Source: Rhizopus arrhizus | Lineage: Eukaryota > Mucoromycota > Mucoromycetes > Mucorales > Rhizopodaceae | DNA: 64,000 nucleotides | Direction: 5' to 3' | Assembly (NCBI GenBank): GCA_024220505.1 | Contig: JAKZZE010000026.1 | Span: 434,001 to 498,000 of the forward strand | Shown here: positions 47,700 through 58,959 of the stretch, piece by piece | How positions within the stretch are numbered: the first letter of the stretch is position 1 | Layout of the letters: each line of letters begins with the position of its first letter | Notes under the pieces: generated by a model | Database searches by the model: none | What the model saw: only the letters and a program-made list of their open reading frames with translations | What the model was told of the DNA's origin: nothing | Program-made: the position numbers and the translations under genes

Positions 47700-48817
47700 T
47701 TAAACAAAGTTAGATTCAATCTTCCATCCAATATTCTTGTTTGCATAAAAAGGTACAACAACACCTAACTCATTGTTGGTAGCAGAGATAGAATAATGTT
47801 GAGGAACAACGATATTTTCTTCCTTAACAAGAGTGACTTTTTTATCTTGAAATCCAGGTTTTTGAGAAAGACCATAGAATTGTCTTCCATAGTGACAAGC
47901 AAAGTTTTCGAGTTTGTCGAGGCAACCAATTTCTTCAAAAATTTTTGCGAGATAGGGAAGCACTAAGGGTGTAGTAAAGACACCTGCATTGGAGCGAGGA
48001 CCTTCCTTGGCAGAAACAGGATGAGGAGCCGAGTCTGTACCCAAAAAGAAGCGAGGATGTCCAGCTTTGACAACATCCCGTAAAGCATCTCGATCATGAG
48101 GATATTTGGCTACAGGCTTACAAAAATGATGAGCTTGACCGGCCCAATCATCCACAATCAATTGAAGATGATGCACAGTGATGCTGCAGGCAACCGTATC
48201 ACCCAGTCGCTTGACCATCTCGACAGCTGCTTGTGAGGTAGCATGTTCCAGCACGATTTTCAATTTGGGGAAAGCACGGTGAATCTTTTCGAGCTCAGGC
48301 AAGAATTTTTCTTCGGCATTCATCACACAGATATCCTTACCAGAGTCACTGGGAATTTCACCGTGCAAGTTGAGGACAAGTCCCTCGTCTTCCATAGCCT
48401 TAAACACAGGGTAATAAATCTCATAAGACTCGATGCCGTTTTCACTGTTGGTTGTTACTCCTCGAGGATAAGATTTGACACCGGCAATGCCTGCCTTGGC
48501 TGCTTTTTTAATTTCCTCAACTGTCAGTTCGGGTGATAAATACAAGGTCATGTAAAAAGTGACGTTGGGTGCAAGTGCTTCTAATTCAGCTTTATAAGCA
48601 AGGGCTTGATCGGTTGTTTTAATAGGAGGTTGTAAGTTGGGCTAAATCAGGTGTCAAAAATAAATTGTATTTGCAAGATTGTATATAAATCTACCATCAC
48701 ATAAGCAAGAGAAACACCACCTTCTTCAACCTTGGGAGTGACCATACGCATCATGTCACCTTGACGAAGGTGAATATGGAAATCACATGCAGAAGGAATA
48801 GTAATGGAAGTAGACAT
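47700..48817 (-). CDS. URA4: Dihydroorotase
   Basis: Third step of pyrimidine synthesis: cyclises carbamoyl-aspartate to dihydroorotate with a two-zinc centre. Two exons, ATG 48817 (MSTSITIPSACDFHIHLRQG; the metal-binding His-x-His is present) and a main exon opening PNLQPPIKTTDQALAYK. Further landmarks are GVKSYPRGVTTNSENG (carboxylated Lys), LNLHGEIPSD, VLEHATSQAAVEMVKRLGD, CSITVHHLQL and FLGTDSAPHPVSAKEGPR (catalytic Asp). About 350 residues, as expected for the stand-alone PyrC/Ura4 class rather than the CAD type. It is transcribed in tandem with the HEAT-repeat gene, whose stop is about 80 nt upstream of this ATG. Confidence 0.95.
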
Positions 48818-48896
48818 TGTATGTGTGAAAAAGAAGAAAAGACGGGAAAAAAAATCTCTTTTGATATGAGTTGTATTTTTGACATCTCCGACTCTT

Positions 48897-50522
48897 TTAT
48901 TCAGATGTCAATATTTTGTTTAAACGTTGGCTCGTGTCACTATCTAGAGGATACTTTTTAATTTTTGTCAAAGCATCCTTGATTCTCAAGTTGGAGTGAG
49001 CACTGGTTTGAGTTATTTTTAGTAAGTGGTTTAAAAAGCAAATTATGGTTGAGATAGTGACATTGATAGAGAACCCACTTGTTTCTGCATTCAAGTATTT
49101 ACTGTCCAATTTTGGAAGCAAGACATCCAGAAAGACATCCATTGATTGTAGTATGTTGGATAATATGGTAAGGATATCAATTACACTCGATTGGGCAGTG
49201 TTTGTGGGGCTATTATAGACAAAGACGAGATGATTTAGTAATTTCTTGATTGACTTTATGATATCATCGACTGTGGCATATTTCAAGAACAGCTTCAAGG
49301 CATTTAGGCTTGTAGTTTGTTTAGAAGCAACAAAATCTGTACTTTTCTCAAGTAAATCATTTAGACTATTATCATAGCATATATGGACCAGGTGTTTCAA
49401 ACCTAGAATAGCCTAGTGAATACACACACACACATATAAAACGTTACTATGCTCTACCTAAATTCTTTTTTTCTTTTTCATCTTCAGGAATGCTTTCCAG
49501 GATTTGTGCTTCATATAAATCATGTACGCAGCTATCTGCTACCTCTGTCAAGGTAGAATCACATGTGCTCTGTACAGCAGGTAATTCATCAAACACACCT
49601 GACAGGATAATCGGCAGGATTCTCTCACCATACTGGTATCGATCTCTGGGGTTCCACTGACATAACAAATGACCCAAGCTTGTAAACAACTGCTGTCGAA
49701 CAAGGGGAGAAGTATCATAAATTAATGCAGGCACGATTCCTTGATGAGTTTCATCTGATTCAAAAAGCAGCGGGAGCCCCTTGGCCGAGGCCATCAGGAC
49801 ACTCTGGGCGGATCGGATACCTAAGACACGTATAGCGATATGTTTATGTGATAAGAGTGGTATGACCAATCGAACCATGCGATCACACGCATAATCCACT
49901 TCTTGAGCATAAGCCGTAGAAAACAGAACGATGCATTTACTAGCCAATTTTTGCAGCTCAGGAAATGGATCCCTGACGGCCGATTGAATCACGTTCATTA
50001 TGAGATCGGTCTGGGTAGGGTGTAAATCGAGCAATTGGATACATAGCTCCATCCAGGCTGCACGAATTTCCTCTGTTGGTTCCTTGGTGACATCAAGACG
50101 GTACAGAATAGTTTTTAGTAACTTTTCTAGCGTTTCCTTTTGTGTTGCTTTGTTGCTATTGGCTTTAACTAAACTTTTCCGATTTTAACAATCTCGAATG
50201 TTTATATGATTTGGGATTTATACCTCTTAAAAATTTGAAGGGATTGTTCACGTACAGTCTCAATTTCACTTTCTGTACAAATCAATAAAGGATCTGCTAA
50301 CTGATCAAGTAATTCATTGGCGATCAAAGAATCCTTGGTGGATCCAACATTCTTCTTTATTGCTTCTATCGCACGTCTTTTGGCAGATCTCTCTTTTGTG
50401 CTCTTGTCAGCTAATATCAGCAAATGAGGGCTCACAGTCTGTTCAGGATAGGTGAGTTACGTTGTGTCAAAAAAGAAAGGGAAAATTACGTTTATTATTT
50501 CCTGTGTCTCTACAGCAATCAT
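48897..50522 (-). CDS. HEAT-repeat protein, DNAAF5/HEATR2-like
   Basis: All-helical repeat protein. Four exons from ATG 50522 (MIAVETQEIIN) splice in phase to TVSPHLLILADKSTKERSAK and on to stop 48897, giving about 490 residues. HEAT-type helices include ELCIQLLDLHPTQTDLIMNV, FPELQKLASKCIVLFS, MVRLVIPLLSHKHIAIRVLG, SPLVRQQLFTSLGHLLCQWN and ERILPIILSGVFDELPAVQS. The order and the ILP-LLSG-DELP motif resemble dynein assembly factor 5 (HEATR2). That factor preassembles axonemal dynein, and typical Mucorales have no flagellum, so either the function differs or this is another HEAT protein. It shares a 160-nt divergent promoter with the MFS transporter gene. Confidence 0.6.
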
Positions 50523-50553
50523 CTATCTGGTTTTAGAGAAAAGAGTAGGTGGA

Positions 50554-50616
50554 CTCCGCTCTCTCATGACTTAGACCAACTCGGCCATCCCTCCACTTCT
50601 CCGCTCTCTCATGACT
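50554..50616 (-). repeat. tRNA-like fragment with a flanking 18-bp direct repeat
   Basis: In the divergent promoter the minus strand reads GGAGGGATGGCCGAGTTGGT then CTAAG, like the acceptor strand and A box of a tRNA-Leu or tRNA-Ser. No anticodon arm or B box (GGTTCGANTCC) follows. The plus-strand sequence CTCCGCTCTCTCATGACT occurs twice, at 50554-50571 and 50599-50616, bracketing the fragment. It looks like a truncated tRNA pseudogene or SINE-type relic, not a working tRNA. The second repeat overlaps an upstream in-frame ATG (50611) of the MFS gene. Confidence 0.4.
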
Positions 50617-50682
50617 GAAAAAGTTTATTTGAATACTGAGATCAAAAATTATGTTTTTTTTTTTTTGCTTTCTTTCTATAAT

Positions 50683-52319
50683 ATGACAACGAATAGACGA
50701 GAAGAACTTGAGCCATTAGTATCCCATCGTAAAGATAATTGGCGTTGGTTTGTTTTGCTTTCTTTTTCTTTCTTTTCTTTTTCTAGCGCTTTAATGTTTG
50801 TAAGATCCCTTTTGGTGTTTAAACGAAAACTCTGAATGCTTTAATTAGGTGGATTACGTTTGCACCTTGTTTGTACATCTTTATTCATTATTACTTTCAA
50901 GATGTGAATGCTTACACCACCAATGCCATAAATCTTTTATCTTCCATCTACATGCTGATTTACCCTTTTGCTATTCAGTTCACTTTCAAGTATTTTGAAG
51001 ATTATCCTATATCTGACCGAGGAAGTGGATTAAGACGAGGTATCTTGATCGGTGCCATTCTCAATGCAATAGCAGGATGTATACGATGGCTTGGTGCTAT
51101 AGCTTCCCCATTTGGATACTTTATTCTCTTTTTGGGACAAACTGTAGCTGCACTTGGTAAAAAAGATGATTAGAAAGTGAGGGTGAATTACTTAATTTGC
51201 ATGTAGCACAAGTGTTTATGCTTCCTATTCCTCCTCAACTAGCTGTTGCTTGGTTTCCAAAAGATGAGATTAATATTGCTACTTCTATCGCTGTATCTGC
51301 TAATAACTTAGGCATTGGTGTCGGATGTGCTTTGACACCACTCATGGTTCAACAATCAACAAGTGAAAAAGACATACCAAATTTATTATTGATTCAGGTA
51401 CAGTTCACTGACTTTCTACTATTTATTACTCACACCAAAAAGTTCATCATATGTCTCTCTGTTCTTGGTTTAATATGGATTTCATTTAAAAAGTCACCAC
51501 CTTATTGGAGACAGTAAAGTATCGGCATACAATGCAAGAAAGGAAATCTAACTGTTGTGAATAGTATGATGATTGGCATGAACTCAGCTGAGCAATCGAT
51601 TAAATTATGGAAACAAAAGGAATTTATTTACATGATTGGCGCCTATGGTATCATCATGGGAGGACAATGCGCCATTATCACCTTACTTGCACAAATCCTC
51701 ATACCACCTTTTCATCTTGTGATGAATGAAAAATACATAGGCGTGTTGGGTGCTATGATGTTGTTGGGTGGTTCCATTGCGAGTATCTCGGTAGGTTATT
51801 ATCTCGATAAAACATTGAAATATCGTAAATCGTGTACTTTGCTCGCTCTTTTTTCCGCATTGACTTCACTAGGATTATCTGTTTCTATAGAAACAAGTTC
51901 TTTAGCAGGTGTTGTCATCACATGGTAAGTGAACAAGATAATACTTCTTGCGTGTATTGATGAGGATGATTGTAGTATTGGATTTGGTTTTGCATCTTAT
52001 GGTAAGAAAGAACAAAAATAAGATATTTTACTTATGGATGATAGCCATTGCTCCTGCTATTTTTCAATTTGCTAGTGAATTATTCTATCCAATTAGTGAA
52101 ATCATACCAACAGGCTATCTTTTCACTGGAGGAAATATTGGAGGTGTGATATTGGTTGCCTTGATGGGCTGGAGTGAAGACCGTGACAATCAATTTTCTA
52201 TGCGGTGGCCAATGAATTGTTTAACGATGGCCATGTTTGCAAGTGTTTACATGATGTATCAAGTCAAAGGAACCCTAAAAAGAACTGCCCAAGCAACTCT
52301 TCATACATCATCACGCTAG
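50683..52319 (+). CDS. MFS transporter, FLVCR-like
   Basis: Twelve-helix major facilitator protein resembling the FLVCR/DIRC2 group, whose animal members move choline, ethanolamine or haem. Seven exons; ATG 50683 (MTTNRREELEPLVSHRKDNW) precedes helix 1. An in-frame ATG at 50611 would add 24 residues. Group-typical segments: WRWFVLLSFSFFSFSSALMW, SSIYMLIYPFAIQFTFKYFE, GRILIG-like loop (RRGILIGAILNAIAGCIRWL), LGQTVAALAQVFMLPIPPQL, AVAWFPKDEINIATSIAVSA and NNLGIGVGCALTPLMV. The C-terminal half has GAYGIIMGGQCAIITLLAQI, VGYYLDKTLKYRKS and GNIGGVILVALMGWSED. About 480 residues. The membrane (plasma or organelle) and substrate are not determined. Confidence 0.83.
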
Positions 52320-52409
52320 ATTACCCCTTTATTCATTCTTTGCCCCCCTTCCTTTCCTTCATTTTCACTTGATAAAGTTTTTTTCTCTTTTTTTTTTTCT
52401 TTTTGACTC

Positions 52410-52673
52410 ATGATTTACTCTTACACTATCATTTTTTGGTTTATACTCACTATGAATACAATTCGCAGTGAGGAGTGTGCTCCATATGAAGAGGCAATCA
52501 AGTTTTGTAACAGTGATCTGCCAGTAACCTCCTTTGATCTGACGATGAAAATAGTAGGATGCTTAAAGGACAATTCAAATAATAAGGAGCAAAGAGAAAC
52601 CTGTATCAAGGCACTGCATGATCCTAAACTCCATCAAATAGAATGTGAAAGACTTTTAAAGTGTACAAAATAA
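52410..52673 (+). CDS. Small secreted cysteine-rich protein
   Basis: Intronless 87-residue ORF from ATG 52410. Residues 1-20 form a signal peptide (MIYSYTIIFWFILTMNTIRS). The mature part of about 67 residues is charged and mainly helical, with six Cys at 23, 33, 51, 65, 79 and 85, which could form three disulfides. No match to hydrophobins, defensins or CFEM can be made by eye. The spacing (C-x9-C-x17-C-x13-C-x13-C-x5-C) is given for searching. It sits 90 nt after the MFS transporter stop and 67 nt before the convergent ATG13 stop, so it has a very compact promoter. Function unknown; apoplastic or wall-associated peptide is an inference. Confidence 0.65.
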   Translation: MIYSYTIIFWFILTMNTIRSEECAPYEEAIKFCNSDLPVTSFDLTMKIVGCLKDNSNNKEQRETCIKALHDPKLHQIECERLLKCTK

Positions 52674-52740
52674 ATATATATTTTTTTTTATTATTTTTTA
52701 AGTGTATTTAATATTACAAAAAGGGGAGGGTGGGCTTCTA

Positions 52741-54362
52741 TTACCAAGCATCAAAAGGAGGTAAAGGATTAGGTGATTTTATTGAACCTTCATTTGATTG
52801 CTGTAATCGTTCCAACAAGGGAGGTGAAGTAGGCTTTGATTCCTTTGTTAAATTGATGGGTTGCTCAAGCTTTTGTCTTGCTTGTAGTCTATTTCCTGGT
52901 CTATTGTATAACATTTGCTGATCTTGCTGCTGATGTTGTATCGGGCTGCTTTCACAACCTAATTCGCTCATCTTGAAAACAAGCGAGTCATCATCATCCA
53001 ACATGCTCCCACCCTTTGTCTGTAGTCCTCCTCCTGCTCCAGGTGGATTACTCTCTTGTTTTAATGATTTATTATTTGTTAATATATGTAGGTCTTGATG
53101 ATGAAGACCATCTTGTGGGTAGGTTGAATAAGCAGACATATCACAGCTTCTCTCATCGTCTAATTTAGCTATACCCAAAGCATTATTACTGTTTGAGATC
53201 ATTGAGCGCACTTGAGGATAGCTTCGTGGTATATGTACAGGTGAAGTAGTGGAGAACGATCTCTGTTCGACGTGTAAAGGAGAAGGTATAATCGGTTGAT
53301 AAGATCTACCTGTGGAGGAAGTAGAAGAGACGGGTGATGTACCAGAAACAGGATCCTGATTGTTATTCGTATTATTGGCAGCCATCATCATACTGGACGA
53401 TAAAGATTCAGAAAGTGAGGTATGCGTATCTCGTAAATTTTGAAAATGGGATAATGCCGCCTTCTTGTTTGTAAATATCGATCCGGCAATGCTGCTGGTC
53501 ATATCGGATCCAGTGGAGGTGTCAGTTGATAAGGGTGTAAAACTGTTACGCTGCTGGAATAATCGATGCTCTTGGTTGGGTGTCATCATCTTGACAAATT
53601 CTTTTAGTTCGTCTTCTTCATGATTAGAAATAAAACTATGATCACTCGTTCGAGAAAGTCGTCTTATGCTGCTAAGTGATGGAGAGTCAGGTATTTTACC
53701 AGTTGGACTGGATTTATATTTATCGAAACTGGAAGAAAATTCAATTTTACGACCAAATGAACCACTGTCTAGGCCTTGTCTGCTGCTGCTACTAGCAGAC
53801 GTCATCGGTTGCCTAGATACAGCTGTGGTTGAAACTAGATGATGAAGAGTGAGAAGAGATGATTCATGTTTTGTTTTTATGCTTACAAAGAGAATCAGCT
53901 TGTGGAGAGGAAGATAAGAAGGGTGATTTAAAAGGCGATACGGTAAATGCAGCAGAAGCACGACGACTGGAAGTAATTGAGCTGCTACTTTTTGGTCTAC
54001 CTACATTAATCTCTCTTGGTCCCTTTGTGGAAGCAGAAGAGGATTCCTTTGGGGTGGCCGCTCGAGGCTTTGCGTATTCTTCTTGGTATTTTGTCATTGT
54101 GGGTGTAAAGAATTGCTCGTCCATGTCAATGAATTGAGCACTCAGATCTCTTTCTCTATCTTCCACTTTAAAATCACAATTACGTCGATAGGTCACAGCC
54201 AGATTGAAAGTACTGCGAAACAGATCAGCATACACACACACACAATCATTTCACTTACCCCATAGGTGTAACAATATCAGAAAATTCAAAGTGACTTGTC
54301 GGTTTACGTGCGTCATTTTCTAAAATGGTGGAATCTATTATTTTTGTTATTCACTATTCACT

Positions 54363-54394
<32 letters not shown>

Positions 54395-55272
54395 TAAATG
54401 AATTTCAGAATTATATTGTGTATTTGGATTTGAAGATAGACGGTAACCAATAGATAATGGATTCGATTCATTCGATTTACGTATTTTACGATAAAGTTCA
54501 TAAGTTGGTAATAACCTAACGAATGAATGCAGTGATCTAAAAAATAGAATGGATCGTTTATATAAATTAGGCAAGTCAACAGCATAACCAGAAGGTGATC
54601 TATTGTTATTTACTAATTAAACAAAACTCTCTTTCTTCCTTTTCTTTTTTCTCCTCTTACTTTAGTGTTAAAACCCAAGTCTCGATTAATATACGATTGA
54701 CACGAAGTACATCTACACAACCCCATCTAAGATTATCATCAACCGCAGACAATGTTTGGTTGGTTGATAACTTTGAAGTATCTAAATAAATATCTATCGT
54801 CATTGGTGGCACTGGTTGATCCGTAATGGCCAAACTTCTCCAATATTTCAAATCTTCCCGCAGCAATGCAATATCTTCAGTTGCAATATTAAACTTTTTA
54901 ATCATAGTCAGCACCAAAAAAAAAAAAACACACACACACACACACACGCAAACAGTTGAATGATATCTGCTTACCCAATTATTTGATTTTTTAGTTGAAG
55001 AACCATATCCTTTTGTACTCGTTCTTTTCGTATTCGATGTACTCAGACGTCCCTGGACAATAATTTGGGCTGTTTTCGTATAAAAGTTCTAAATGATAAA
55101 CGTATATCAGTCTTTTTTTCCTTCTCCTTCATTCTCCTTTTCGTAATTTCAAAGCATCTTTTTACTCAACCTGTATAATTTGTTCCAATTTGGAATCCCT
55201 TGAAGATGTAAAGGATGTTGCTGAACTATTTGAAGCAATTGGCTGGTTCAAGTTATTAGACGACGAATGCAT
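52741..55272 (-). CDS. ATG13: Autophagy protein Atg13
   Basis: Regulatory subunit of the Atg1/ULK1 kinase complex that starts autophagy under TORC1 control. About eight exons from ATG 55272 to stop 52741, roughly 750 residues. The N-terminal HORMA domain has NFYTKTAQIIVQGRLSTSNT, KLEQIIQ, WFNIATED, DIYLDTSKLSTNQTL, LIETWVLTL, SLHSFVRLLPTYELYRKIR (most diagnostic), IGYRLSSN and HFEFSDIVTPMGTFNLAVTY, which ends the fold. The long C-terminal half is Ser/Pro/Gln-rich and disordered, with segments such as SPFKSPFLSSS and EELKEFVKMM-like acidic stretches that carry TORC1 sites and the Atg1/Atg17 contacts in yeast. Intronic features are a 28-nt T run (54364-54391) and a CA microsatellite near 54928-54948. 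Confidence 0.92.
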
Positions 55273-56943
55273 AATAAAGCAATAGTCGCATATAAGTTGT
55301 AAAGTTAAAAAGGGGGATGGGGACTTAATAAAATAGAAAAGAGAGTAAGTCTTTGCTTTGATTTTTTTGTTATGAAAAGAAAGTTTTTTTAAGCAAGTAC
55401 TCGTTCAAAAAGAAAAAGAAGCGAGAAAGAAAAAAAGATATGGAAAATTTATGCTTTGAGAAACAAGATACACCAAGTCACGTGGTACAACTGATAATGC
55501 GTATCAGAGGAACAGTCCATATGAAAGTCATTTAAAGTACGCGTGCCAAAAAAATAAAAATAAAAACATACGCGAATTTTAAAATATCTGTGTGAAATAA
55601 TTAATTTAGGCTTTGATAATAAACATTCAATAGTTCGCGTCATCAAGTCTCAAAAGAATATAAAATGCACACATAGTTCTTCATGAATCAAATCACTGCT
55701 CTCGTCCTTTATGACATTGAATCTATCATTAGGGACAGAACATGTGCAAAAATAAATAAAGACTTCAAAGCTTGCAAGCCCATAAGATGATACAAGATAA
55801 TATTTACAGTCTTTAAAGTGAACTCAACAAATTAAAGATAAAAAATATTTATAAAACAAACAAGGATAACATGTCTACTATTCATCCACAATACTTTTAA
55901 AGTATTCATTATTTACATCATCAAAACTTTATGCTGTCTTAAGCAATCGTGTTGTGTATTTATAAAAAAGATAAATTATAACCCCGAGGCTGACCTTATT
56001 CAATATCCTTCTGTTTTTATTGTGTGCTAATGATGAATCATAGCATAATTGTTTAAAAGTAATATGCAAATTATGCAAACAAATGTTTGAGGAATGAGAT
56101 TTCTTATTGTGCATGAATATAGTGTATTCTTATACTACATCACACAAAATTGACTCTTAAAGGTTGCAGCAAAAGTAATCGTCATAGAATTACAATAGCA
56201 TAAAAACAAAGAATACATATCGAATGCTTTATACAAGTCAATGAGGTATATAAAAGGCTTCTTCCCTCATTCCCTCTCTTTATAAATAGAGAAAATCTAT
56301 CTCATTTGAAATAAAAACTTTCTTTCTTGGCTTTTAAAGTATTCCGTAATTTTTTATAAACATATTCTTTCTCTCTTTCTCTCTTTCTCTCTTCAACAAG
56401 ATATGGTGTAATTCATATTGGCTTGAATAAAGAAACCTTCTCTACTAATTGTGCAAACCTATGTTGGTTTTCTCGGCTTGTTTCTTAATAGTGATAACCC
56501 CCAAGTTTTATTGAGAGTTCAGTAACAAAGAATTGTCAAAAAAAGATGTAGAGTTATAATTTGAGTCATTATAGAGCAATTATGTATCTCTCGTCCTACA
56601 TTTAAACCTTATTTTCCTTAAAGGTACATATAAAATTTAAAAAAAAAAAATTGAGCTTCTTTACGCTTAATTATTCAATTTTTCCAATAATAAACGAATG
56701 TAATTGTGTTATGAAATATGACAAATGTATTCATCCAATAAAAAGCTTCAAATGTTCAATTATATCTCAGAATTGGACAGTGTGAATTATGACTTATGCT
56801 TATCATCTTTATTGATTGGCTAATAAATAACCAAGTTAAAGCAGATCCGCCATATCTATTTAAGCATCGCTATTTTTTTTTTTTTTTATTATTTATTTTA
56901 CTTCTTATACTATCTCATTTTCTTCTTTTTTCAGAGAACCTAA
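55273..56943. other. Divergent intergenic region, ATG13 (-) / isopropylmalate synthase (+)
   Basis: AT-rich and without a supported ORF. There is a TTTCTC-type pyrimidine microsatellite at about 56368-56396 and a T run just upstream of the isopropylmalate synthase start. Gcn4-type sites (TGACTC) would be worth locating here; the sequence TTGACTC occurs at about 56150. Confidence 0.45.
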
Positions 56944-58727
56944 ATGACCACTGCTACTGACAAACTCATTATCTTTGATACCACTCTCCGTGATGGAGAA
57001 CAGGTAAAAAAAAAAAAGATATTGTAAAGTATTGCTTTGACTAACACTTTTTTCTTCAGTCTCCCGGTGTTACTTTGAACACAGAAGAAAAGATTGAAAT
57101 TGCTAAACAATTATCGCGCCTTGGTGTTGATGTTCTTGAAGCAGGCTTTCCCATTGCTTCTATTGGTGACTTTGAAGCTGTTAAACGCATTGCTACTGAA
57201 GTTGGTCCCTTGATGGAAGGAAGAGAAAATATTGGCAAACCTATGGTAAGTATAAAGAATAGATGGTTTTTTTTTTTAAAAAAAATACTCAATCATCCTC
57301 ATTTGCTGTAGACCATCTGTGGTCTTGCTCGTGCAACACCTAACGACATCAAACGCTGTGCGGAAGCCATATCTAATGCACCCTATAAACGTATTCACAC
57401 ATTCCTTGCCACCTCTGACCTTCACCTTAAATATAAACTCAAGATTGACCGAGAAGAGTGTGTCAAGCGTGCAGTGGCTGCTGTCACCTTGGCCCGTTCT
57501 TTTGTAGACGATGTAGAATTTTCTCCTGAAGATGCTGGTCGATCTGACCGTGATTTTCTTTGTCATGTGCTCGGTAAAGTGATTGAAGCAGGCGCTACCA
57601 CTCTTAATATCCCCGACACAGTGGGCTACAACACACCTGAGGAATACGGTGATCTCATCCGACATCTTGTCAAGAATACACCAGGTGCTGATAAAGTCAC
57701 CTTTTCTACTCACTGTCACAACGATCTTGGCTTAGCTACAGCAAACACCTTGGCTGGTATCTCTAACGGTGCAAGACAAGTAGAAGTAACCATCAACGGC
57801 ATTGGTGAAAGAGCAGGTAATACAGCAATGGAAGAAGTCGTGATGGCAATTCATACACACCCCAACTTTTATCCTGTACACCACACAATCAACACCACCT
57901 TAATCTGTCGTACTTCGCAAATGGTCTCCTCCCTCTCAGGCATGACCGTACAACCTAACAAAGCAATCGTTGGACGAAACGCTTTCCTTCACGAATCCGG
58001 TATTCACCAAGACGGTGTCCTCAAGAACCGTCAAACATACGAAATCATCACTCCCGAAACAGTTGGCGTCACTGACATCAGCCTTGTTCTCGGCAAACAT
58101 TCGGGTCGCAAGGCCTTCAATGAACGTTGCAAAGAATTAGGCTTTGGAGACATCAACGATGAGGATTTCCAAAAGGCCTTTGATGAATTTAAGGCTCTCT
58201 GTGATAAAAAGAAGAATGTGAATGACGCAGATATCCTTGCTATCCTCAGTAATCAAATCAAGACCAGTGACACAACCGCCTTTTACACCTTTGTGTCCAC
58301 TCAGGTCGTTGTCAGCACAGATTCTACTTCTACCGCCAACGTCAAACTCTTTGATATCAAGGCCAACAAGGAAATCAGTGATGCCGCCATCAGTAACAAT
58401 GGGCCTATCGATGCCATCTTTGAAGCCATCCATCGTTGCCTGAATCGTCGTTTCCGCTTAACTATGTTTGATATTAGCGCGGTTGGCGAAGGAACAGATG
58501 CTTTGGGTAAAGCTGAAATTCAAGTCATGGTTGATCCTGAAACAGCTAAAGTGAAGGATGAACGCATCACCAAGGCTGCTTTCAGTACCAGTTCAGCTGA
58601 TGTGGATATCATCACTGCCGCTGCAAAGGCTTATATCGGTGCAATTAATAAGCAGTTGGTTTGGGAAAGTGAACTGAGCACAGGTACTGCTCGTAGTATC
58701 ACTGAAGAACGTCAAGTAAATGTCTGA
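56944..58727 (+). CDS. LEU4: 2-isopropylmalate synthase, LeuA type 1
   Basis: First committed step of leucine synthesis: condenses acetyl-CoA with 2-ketoisovalerate. Three exons, ATG 56944 ([20 protein letters not shown]), then [20 protein letters not shown] and the main exon from [20 protein letters not shown]. Catalytic TIM-barrel motifs: [36 protein letters not shown] (metal His) and [14 protein letters not shown]. Then [13 protein letters not shown] and a C-terminal regulatory dimer domain (about 390-520) with [16 protein letters not shown] and [14 protein letters not shown]. About 525 residues. The sequence resembles the bacterial/plant type 1 LeuA more than the longer type 2 Leu4/Leu9 of ascomycetes. 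No mitochondrial presequence is evident, so a cytosolic location is possible. Confidence 0.93.
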
Positions 58728-58959
58728 TCTCTTAAAGATTCACATTATTGTAAATAAACTTTTTTTTGCCTTCATCAATCATCTCGTCATTGTCAAAAAG
58801 TCATGTTTCTCTTTAAACCTTCCATCCATTTACTTCATGTTTTTTGGTGCACTGTAAGCATAAACATCTTTTAAAATCAATAAAGTATATACTTTTTATG
58901 CTTATGATTTTAATCATTACAAAAGACATGTAACTTCATGTGAATACAAACATTTTGTT

